A stretch of DNA of 64,000 nucleotides from Arabidopsis thaliana (Eukaryota; Streptophyta; Magnoliopsida; Brassicales; Brassicaceae): the NCBI RefSeq assembly GCF_000001735.4, contig NC_003075.7, positions 2,729,001-2,793,000 of the forward strand. Direction: 5' to 3'. The position numbers were made by a program, and so were the translations under genes. The notes below the pieces were generated by a model, which was not told where the DNA came from, searched no databases, and worked only from the letters and a program-made list of their open reading frames with translations. Shown piece after piece: positions 56,708 through 64,000 of the stretch (positions are counted from its first letter, which is position 1; each line of letters starts with the position of its first letter).

Positions 56708-58991
56708 ATGAAGACATGTGGTGGAGGCAAGAGAGGAAGAGGAAGTGTATCAAACATTCCCTCAAATCGACCCACTTCTTCCCAGCCAGTTCGAGTTGAA
56801 CCGAAGACTAGGGCATCAAATCGAAGGCCCAGTGGTCATCCCAGCCACTACGAGTTCACGCTGGTGATTCGTCCAGCCCCGCTTCAAGATTTTGAACATC
56901 ATCCGACTGCACAGCCTTCAACGGGTCCATCCGTCAGGGACTATCCTCCTCCGACGCAACTTTTCCAGTCAGGCGAAGGGTCTCCTCGCGGATCTTGTTC
57001 TCCTCGTGGATCTGGATCGACTCTGTTTTGAGCATCCGGCTCGACTCAACCTAGATCTGGAGGATCTGTTCATCGTCTAGCCTCTACGGCGAGACAATCT
57101 CCAGCGGCGGTTCACAAGAATGCCTCCAATCAGTCTATAGCGCTGGTTCAACGAGAAGCATCCAATCCTCTACTTCCGCAAGCCTCAAATCCTCTACCTC
57201 GAGCCTATGTATCTCATCACAGCTCTCAAGCTCAAAACTCACACGCGGAGGAAGATGAAGATGATGATGCTGAGTTTGTGGCTGATCTTGAAAGGGAATC
57301 AACTCTCCCTGAAGCTTTGCTTGCAAATCTACATGACATGCTTGCCCAGCCAGGCCGTGAGAAGTATACAACGGTTATCTCTCCCACATTTGAGCCTCTA
57401 ACCGTATGGTAAGCTGAGAATATTAGGGAGAGTTGCTAAGTTGATTAGGTGTGTAATATGTGTGTGTTAAGTGTGTGAAACCCTATGGTAAGCTTAGTTT
57501 ATTAAGTTGATTAGGTGTTTAATAAGTTGATTAGAATAAGAGTTAATATTGAGTAATGTGTGTGTGTATCCTCAAAGTTGATTAGGTGTGTAATATATTT
57601 AATAAGTTGATTAGGTTAAGCGTTAATATTGAGTAATGTGTGTATATATGCTAAGTTGATTAGGTTTGTATATGCTAATTGGTTTATGTAATTGAAGGTT
57701 TGGTCACGACAATGGTAAGCTGACCCGGAAGATCACAAAGGTCTTCACAAACAAGTTTAATGGGCCATTTTACAGTTGGAGCTGTGTACCTACTGAAAGA
57801 AGACACATATACTTCCTCGAATTCGCAATAAATTAACTTCTATCTCTTATTAATCTCTTACATTTGGTTTGGTTTGGTTGTTTGATCACTAACATCAAAC
57901 TCTCCTCTTGTTTTGTAGAGTACACACACATGGCATCCATCACTGACTGGTGTAGTTGAAGAAAAATTCTTTAAAATATGTCAAACGCGTATGAAGGACA
58001 TGGTTTCTAAGGCTTGCGCAAAACGTGCAAATGAGCGACCGCCATGGATTGAGAAGACATTGTGGAAGGAAATGTGTGCGTATTGGGACACAAAAGAAGC
58101 CATTGCCAAGAGTTCAACCACATCAGCAGCTTGAATGTCTGACCGTAATGGTCCTGGTCCTCACAAACATGTATCGGGGCCAAAGTCTTTCTTACAGATT
58201 GAGCAAGAGATAGTAAGTTACATTTGTTTATTTATAGAATGATTTTTATTAAGAGTCTGAATTGTTTTGTGAACAACATTTCAGGAAATTGAGTTGGGAA
58301 GACCACCTACTATTGGTGAGATATTCGTTAAGACTCATACCAAAAAAGATGGGACTTTTGTTGATAGGAAGGCGCATGAAATTCATGAGGCATATTTGAG
58401 GAACAAGGAAGCTAAGTTGGCTGCCCGTGAGAATGATGAAGGGTCAGATGGTACTTCCCGTCGATCAGAACTATCTCAGGAGGAGGATGATGAGGTCTTC
58501 CTTCAGGTAATGGTCTTGTTCCTCTTGTCTTTTTTTTATATTATCACTTGCTTCATCTTTTCTACAATAATCCTCTTGTCTTTTGTTTGCAGTCAACTGT
58601 CACAAACAAGAGATGGGTATACTTTGGAATGGGAAGCTTAGGGAGGTACATCAATGGAAAGCGGAAGTACCCAGGCTGCAGTTCTGCTTTCACTACCTTG
58701 CAGTCACAGCTTTAGGAAGCCAACTGCAAGATAGAAGAACAAGCGACTCTCCAGGCACATCGTGAGGCAGAGGCATTGAGGGTGAAAGCTGAGCAAGCAG
58801 ATATCAAGCGTGTTGCTAATGAGCAACAAGAAGAGATCAAACACTTGAGGATGGTTAAGAAGTACTTGACAGAAAGAGACCCCAAGTTTCTCGCATTCCT
58901 CGAGTCTGCTGGTGCTACTGCTTCTGCTTCGGAAGATCAAACAGAGGATGTCCAGACTGCTACTGCTTCACAAGATCCACCCCAGGAGTGA
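56708..58991 (+). pseudogene. TNPA-like (Ptta/En/Spm) transposase gene, decayed
   Basis: After 5' sequence with repeated CCTAACCCTAA, a frame opens at ATG 56708 with a basic, Pro/Ser-rich start. Successive exon-like blocks then read EEDEDDDAEFVADLERES, RKITKVFTNKFNGPFYSW, WHPSLTGVVEEKFFKICQTR, RPPWIEKTLWKEMCAYWDTK, GPGPHKHVSGPKSFLQIE, and after an intron GRPPTIGEIFVKTHTKKDG with RKAHEIHEAYL. A C-terminal coiled coil rich in Glu/Gln ends SQDPPQE at 58991. The order matches the Ptta/En/Spm transposase family (TNPA type, DNA-binding and accessory). Stops interrupt it near 57030, 58131 and 58713. No TNPD-type catalytic gene is present. Confidence 0.75.
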
Positions 58992-59169
58992 ACATCTCAT
59001 TTCCCCTTCCTTTAGTTGCTTTTCTTATCAAACTTAAGAACTTGTATTAATGTGTGTGTATTTGAATTAAGGTTCGGAGTTTATAAAATACAGCTTGTTA
59101 GTTAATTACAGTTTTGTTTGTGAAATACAGTTTTTTAGTTGCTTTATCAAGTTTGTTAATTACAGTTTT

Positions 59170-59481
59170 AACTAAAAACAGAATGTATAATCGATAATTC
59201 AACCTGTAACCAGTCGTCAAATAGTCGCAATTCAGTCACCAATACTTAGTCGCCAAGTAGTGGCAAAACAGTCACCACATTAGTCACCAAAGAGTCGCTT
59301 AAGTGTCAATATATAGTGGTAACCATGTCGCCTAACAGTCGCACGATTTGGCGACTAATTAATATAGCGACGCATGGATTACCGACTAGGTGTTTTAGTC
59401 GCCAAATAGTCGTGTTATTAGATTTAGCGACTACTAAGCTACCTTTTGTGTTGTCACTAATTACCTGTTTTCTTGTAGTAA
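59170..59481. repeat. Right subterminal repeats and terminus of the CACTA element
   Basis: A dozen or so copies of TAGTCGCCAAATAGTCG, CAGTCACC and TTTAGCGACTA variants occur here, ending in TTTTCTTGTAGTAA, the inverted CACTA terminus. Confidence 0.85.
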
Positions 59482-60666
59482 CAGGAGTCAACAAAACTTT
59501 TGTATTTTTTGAACCAGGAGATGATATATCGCGAGCAACTTTGTCACCACTTTTACTTCCTAGGTTTCCTTCTGCTTGTTCAAATACCTCAATGAATTCG
59601 TCATCACCAGGAGTCAACAAAACTTTAGGGGTTTCTAAACCCGCAGACGATATATCGCGACCAACTTTGACACGCACTTTTGGAAAACTTTGTGACTCAA
59701 AACTACACTGACGCTTTCGTTTCGTGCTACTATCTTCGCGTGCATCAAAACTCTGTAAATGTTCATCACTCGCAGCCACAAGTTTTGATGTTTCATCCCT
59801 TTCCTCAAACTTCACAAACAAATTTAGACCCGTGTTTTCTCTAAGTGGACTTAGATAGTATAGAAGGCCAACCTCGCTTGTAACTATAACTGGAGGAGTC
59901 TTTTCCTTAGTTGTAAACATCTACTTATCCGGCAAAACGTAACTCAGCAAAGGATTTACACCATTCATTCCAAACTCCTCCGAAATCGCTGCCTTCAACG
60001 CTGCTAATGTCATTCCTTAAGAAATTGGAAAAACCCTAGAAAACAATTTGTTACAAATCTCCAGTTTCCACTCTCCATTCGAAGAACAAACCCAATCTCC
60101 ACAAATTACAATACATAATTCATCCATCATTCCCTAATCAAACAAAACAGAGCATTCACATTAATTACCGATTAGGGTAAGAGATATTTGTTAATGCATT
60201 ACGATTTTAGGATAATTTAGGCATAGATCGTACCTTCGTCGTCAAAGAAACAAAGTTGTGACTGAATTACAACCGTCTGTGTAATTGTTTGAGGTAACTT
60301 CCTTGATCATCTTTGTCGACAAAAAAAACTCGTCTATCGTGTTTGCCACATGTTTTCTTTTGATACCAAATCAAACCAAACATATCAAACCGGTTAAGCA
60401 ATTAATGATTTAATTGGAGAAGGATATAATTGTCTTTTTTCTCCAAAAAGAAGGAAAAGTGTTTGATCCCTACAAAGTGCCTTAAACGTAAAAACTTTCT
60501 TTAAAAGTGCCTAATAGTGCAACATTCTCCTTTTCTTTTTTTTAAAGTCTCATAAACGAGACTTTCAAACAAAAGATTCTCAAAAGGTTTTTTTTCTTCT
60601 TCCTAGGGGTGTCAAAATGGGTAACCCAACCCAACCCAACTCATAATCAAATGAGTTTATGATTAA

Positions 60667-60727
60667 ATGAGTTATGGGTTAGACCCAACTCATTTAACAA
60701 AATGAGTTGGGTCAACCCATAACTCAT
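60667..60727. repeat. Near-perfect palindrome in the hAT subterminal region
   Basis: The arm ATGAGTTATGGGTTAGACCC continuing to AACTCATTT pairs with AAATGAGTTGGGTC..AACCCATAACTCAT, leaving a loop of a few bases. It can form a ~26-bp stem. Such foldbacks near hAT ends are often transposase-binding clusters; that function is inferred. Confidence 0.8.
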
Positions 60728-60889
60728 TTCATTTGATGGGTTGAGTTGTTAAATGGGTTAACCATTTAAATAATAATTTAATTAATTAATATTATAAAAC
60801 AATAATAAATAATTATTATCATCATTAATTCATTATTATTAAATTTGAGATATTTATTGATTCAGAAATTTTTATGAGTTTACATTTTT

Positions 60890-61010
60890 AGACGGGAAAA
60901 TCACGGGGTCATGTTTTTTTGGCGGGAAAATCACGAAGTTACGTTTTTGGCGAGAAAATCACGAGGTTTACGTTTTTTGCGCGAAAATTACGGTTTACGT
61001 TTTTTACAAT
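60890..61010 (+). repeat. ~30-bp tandem repeats of GCGGGAAAATCACG...GTTACGTTTTT
   Basis: Four to five units of (G/C)GGGAAAATCACG followed by (G/A)GTTACGTTTTTTG vary slightly. They lie between the hAT end and its transposase 3' end, and are probably subterminal repeats of the element. Confidence 0.75.
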
Positions 61011-61192
61011 AAAACTAATGAATTGTAACATGATCCGGTCAATAAAACTTTAGTAAAAAAACTTCACTTTATTACAATAGTTCATGAGTTTTGAACAAAA
61101 CACAAATGAAAACCTCACTAACACTCTCACGATCGAATAACAATCGTCTCTTCCTTGTCATCTGCAATTCATAACCAAGAAATATATTAAGA

Positions 61193-63321
61193 TCACATAA
61201 CAGTAGAAGAATATGAGAAATAAAATTGTATCATACCTTCTTCATCACTCACAAAACCGTAGAGCCATGACCGAGTACATAACAAAGCTTGAACATTGGT
61301 CGGAAGAAGACGACTTCGATATTTATTTAGGACATGAGACCCTATACTAAAAGAAGATTCAGACGCCACGCTTGTGATGGGAATACTAAGTACATCCATT
61401 GCCATGTACGCCAACGCACCAAAACGAAGTCTGTTCTCTTTCCAATATTGCAAAACATTTAAATTAGGATGATTTTTCATCTCTAATTTTGGGTCCTCCA
61501 AATACATATCTAAGGCTGATTTTCCTTCTTCAACTTCTGGAACATCATCTAAGTCAAACAAATCCTATAACATGAATAGCTAACATGTTAACATTTAGCT
61601 AAGACAACAAATCAAGAGTGACGTTCAAAATGAAATCGTCGATTTACTAACTATACTCATTTTCATCAACCCACTCAATTATACTAGCTACCAACAGGAA
61701 CGATGAATACGTAATTAGATAAACTAATAAGGCAATAATAGAAAATGTCAAAGTTAAGTACTTACATCTAACACGTCCAAGTTGTCACTTCCTCGTTCTG
61801 AAACACGAGAACCTGCTCTTGTAGAACTAACGACGGGAGTCACAGGAAATGCTTTTCTATATTCTCCAAAAAGCTCTGTAATCTTAGTCTCGAGGAAATC
61901 TATTTTTTCTTGTGAAGTGGTTGGATCAAGCTCATCATAACATCGCTTTAGAAGTTTGAATTTCATTCTCGGATCCAAAACAGCCCTCATTGCAAGAATA
62001 ACACTATACTCTTTCCAGTATTTATCAAATTTCAGTCTCATCTTAAAAATCATCTCTCGGACTACTTTATCTTCGTTGTTTGATGAACTTCCAACAAACA
62101 CTGAATCTTCCAAACATGACCAAAATATAAATTTGAAGTTGAATAGCTTCTCCCAGACATCAAATTAGTGATCTTGTAAAATGGCATCAAGATCTCATGA
62201 ATAGTCTTTGCTCTCTTCCATTCTTCACTCGAGGGACAGTTCTTATAGTTTTTATCAACTATCTTAAACCTATTTAGTGCACGTTGATACTTCAAAGCTT
62301 TGTGAAGCATCAAATATGTTGAATTCCATCGAGTTTGCACATCTAATGATAGAAGCACTTCCCCTTTCCCTTCTACACATTCTGCAAGTGCTAATCGCCT
62401 AGATGTCGACCCTTTGACATACTTAACAGTCTCTCTTATCTTAGACAATGCATCGCTAATCACATCTAAACCGTTTTGGACAATACGGTTTAAGACATGT
62501 GCACAGCAACGCACATGAAAGAATTCCCCTTTGCACATCAAATTATTATCCAACTTAAGACGATCTATCAATACTTCTTGCATACTATTATTTGCTGTAG
62601 CATTATCCAAAGTAAGGGTAAACACCTTCTTTTCTATTCCCCACTCTTTCAAACATTCATGGATCTTACTAGCTAAAGCATCACCAGTATGCGGAGGAAG
62701 CATGTCAGAAAACGATAAGATTTTGCTATTCAATATCCATCTTGTATCCACGTAATGTGCAGTTAAAACAATATAACCATCTCCACCAAGTGAAGTCCAA
62801 CAATCAGAAGTCAAACAAATCCTACTAGGAATCCTTTCTAACTCAGATTTTAGAATCTGTTTTTCCTTTTCCCAAGTCTTAACCACATCAGCTGCAGCAG
62901 TATTCCTAGTATAGCACTTATAATCTGGATTCATATAACTAATGAAATCTCTAAGCTCTTCATATTCGACACAAAGAAAAGGAAGATCATGTCGAATAAT
63001 CACTCGACTAAACTTTTCTCTGACAACTTTATGATCTATCTTCGTTGTCTTTCTTCCAACATCTAAACCCATTGAGCATTTCCTATGATGACGAATCAGA
63101 TTTGATGTTCCAGTAGTTGGCAATATCGGGTAGGGCTTCAAGCATTTCTTACAATATGCTATTTTTCCATCATTCTCATCTTCTAGTGTAAAGTAATCCC
63201 ACATATCTGATGTTCTACTTCTTTTAAAACGAGAAGCACTTACTAAACTTTTAGATTGTGATGTATCTGCTGATGTTTGCCCACCTTCACCACCATAAGT
63301 ACATTCGTCTTCATTGTCCAT
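61193..63321 (-). pseudogene. hAT (Ac-like) transposase with BED zinc finger, one frameshift
   Basis: Starting at ATG 63321 (acceptor TTTGCAG just upstream suggests a 5' leader exon), the protein shows a BED-type finger (WDYFTL..., CKKCLKPY..., LIRHHRKC). The hAT core has ICLTSDCWTS and FTLTLDNATANN, the latter containing a catalytic Asp, then HVRCCAHVLNRIVQNGL and DVQTRWNSTYLML. At about 62090, after WKIQCLLE, a one-base shift breaks the frame. The next frame continues NNEDKVVREMIFKMRLKFDK. A GT-AG intron (donor after LDVLD near 61767, acceptor near 61567) leads to the C-terminal dimerisation domain ([47 protein letters not shown]). Apart from the frameshift it is complete, so it decayed recently. 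Confidence 0.88.
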
Positions 63322-64000
63322 TTTTTGTAAAAGATCAGCTGCAAATAACTATACATAGAAATAAGGCCAAGTTAGAGATTGCTTAATAAAACCTGTTATT
63401 AGCCAAATACAAGAATTAATCACATAGACACAGTCAAAGAATCAATAAAACAAAGAGAAAAGAAGACTGTTTTGGACAATACGGCAAGCATATGACTAAA
63501 TACGATTTTTGTTAGCTCTTGTTATTCTAAAAATATTTCTACACTGAGTGTAACTCTGATTAGACATGATACATTAAAAATTTGGTTAAGTTAGATCATG
63601 AACATGATTTCCCAAACCAAGAGGAGACGTGATAGACATCATCTTTGACCCTAGACATAAGCTGAAATATCTTCTTTCAGCTTAAACCCTTTACCGAAAC
63701 AAACACATAACAATTTGGCAATCACATCAAAACTATCAGAAGTAACTAATCCCAGAACTCAAACTTCATCGCTCAAGTACCACAAACTAGAAGAAGACTA
63801 GTCTATTAAAGGTAGAGCCATTCAAATAAAGTGAAAATTAACCAAAAGAACAGTCTAACTAAATTGATCCTAAAAGAATAGTCAAAGCACACACACAAGA
63901 ACAGTCTCTCTTATCTTAACCAAAATTCAATCCTAACTTAGTATCCCTTAGATTGAATCACCAAAGCCTTCAAGTTAAACTCAATTGATCAACCAAATGA

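Larger units (their letters stand above)
56277..59481. mobile_element. CACTA (En/Spm-like) element nested in the MULE
   Basis: The left end reads CACCAAGAAATCACG, a CACTACAAGAAA-type terminus lacking two bases. The right end is the complement of TTACTACAAGAAAACAG. Both ends are bordered by 200-300 bp rich in AGTCGCCAAATAGTCG-type subterminal repeats in both orientations, the hallmark of CACTA elements. The MULE gene continues on both sides (CCTG on the right and GGTGATGACGAATTC on the left share a codon), so the insertion site is certain to within a few bases. A 3-bp target duplication cannot be resolved. Only a TNPA-like gene is inside, so it is non-autonomous. Confidence 0.85.
54294..60013 (-). 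pseudogene. MuDR-family MULE transposase, multiply broken
   Basis: Reading leftward from an ATG at 60013: MTLAALKAAISEEFGMNG with a TAG stop at 59921-59923, then KTPPVIVTSEVGLLYYLSPL. A Ser/Lys-rich part follows in which a 42-codon unit ending KVLLTPGDDEF is duplicated. The frame is cut by the CACTA insertion in this same LLTP/GDDEF motif. It continues at 56265 with an acidic region. The MuDR N-terminal zinc domain (GKVYASKDDCQIGLAIYAIK, KCDWRILA, LQHTC) follows. The MULE catalytic domain (VLVVDGSHLKGKHKGILL, AFAVVDSENDDAWTWFFTKL) lies at 55263-54874. After a frameshift near 54880 come LVKNVGYEFTSGKFK and a deletion-containing GLTQWTRLYFPGQRFNLMTS block. It is inactive as it stands. Confidence 0.85.
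54052..60529 (-). mobile_element. MuDR-type Mutator-like transposon (MULE), split by a CACTA element
   Basis: Inverted ends of about 24 bp are seen: GAGAATGTTGCACATTTAGG at 54052-54071 and its near-complement ending at 60529 (GAGAATGTTGCACTATTAGG read inward). A defective MuDR transposase gene fills the interior on the minus strand. The CACTA element at 56277-59481 accounts for half the length, so the MULE itself was about 3.3 kb. I could not confirm a 9-bp target duplication outside the visible ends, so the true ends may lie slightly further out. Confidence 0.75.
60604..64000 (-). mobile_element. Ac-type hAT transposon, right end beyond the window
   Basis: The left end begins TAGGGGTGTCAAAATGGG, a terminus shared by many plant Ac-like elements. 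It is followed by (A/T)GGGTTGAG-type and AACCCAACCC subterminal motifs, a foldback and a short repeat cluster. A hAT transposase gene on the minus strand occupies 61193-63321. The complementary right end is not found before 64000, so the element is cut by the window edge. 63360-64000 is presumably its 5' leader and subterminal DNA; no other gene is seen there. Confidence 0.75.

Noticed and set aside
63360-64000. Possible hAT right terminus
   Set aside because: No complement of TAGGGGTGTCAAAATGGG is present before the window ends.
1-64000. CRISPR arrays, operons and other prokaryotic features
   Set aside because: The window is eukaryotic nuclear DNA with spliced genes; the tandem repeats have no unique spacers of regular length.

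Overview
This window is nuclear DNA of a crucifer, almost certainly Arabidopsis thaliana or a very close relative, from the proximal short arm of chromosome 4. Genes are split by short AT-rich GT-AG introns. The order RFNR1, a short lysine-rich protein, YAO, DDB1A, an X8 protein, EDA35, MFDX1 and SKIP19 is the order I know from loci At4g05390 to At4g05460. That locus assignment rests on recalled gene order and family sequences, not on a search.

Layout. (1) 1-7000 is transposon-rich. It holds a relic of a cohesin alpha-kleisin (SYN/RAD21) gene, a gag-only LTR retrotransposon with a perfect 5-bp target duplication, a tandem array whose units carry a tRNA-like cloverleaf, and a candidate MITE. 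(2) 7100-32100 is the gene-rich part: a decaying BCS1-like AAA ATPase, an SPB1-like fragment, root-type ferredoxin-NADP reductase, a probable organellar ribosomal protein, YAO, DDB1A, an X8-domain protein, EDA35 (CDC123/D123) and mitochondrial ferredoxin MFDX1. Two non-autonomous transposons with clean target duplications lie between the X8 gene and EDA35. (3) 32100-53720 is a tandem array of F-box/LRR genes, all on the minus strand: SKIP19, five more genes with a complete exon pair (two of them damaged), and three relics. Inverted partial copies of EDA35 and its flanks, a LINE scrap and a Tourist-like MITE lie among them. (4) 54050-64000 is a nest of DNA transposons: a MuDR-type MULE with terminal repeats, a CACTA element with a TNPA-like gene inserted in it, and an Ac-type hAT element that runs off the right edge.

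Functionally the intact genes are housekeeping genes. RFNR1 and MFDX1 handle electron transfer in root plastids and mitochondria. YAO acts in pre-rRNA processing and DDB1A in CUL4 ubiquitin ligases. EDA35 is a CDC123-type eIF2 assembly factor, and the F-box proteins are predicted SCF substrate receptors. For RFNR1, YAO, DDB1A, the X8 gene, MFDX1 and the F-box genes I placed exon borders by hand; reading frames close across every junction, and the lengths I recall for several families (378, 504, 1088, 197 aa) are reproduced. I found no new multi-gene system. The most unusual structures are the tRNA-like tandem array, the inverted EDA35 duplications inside the F-box array, and the nested transposons.
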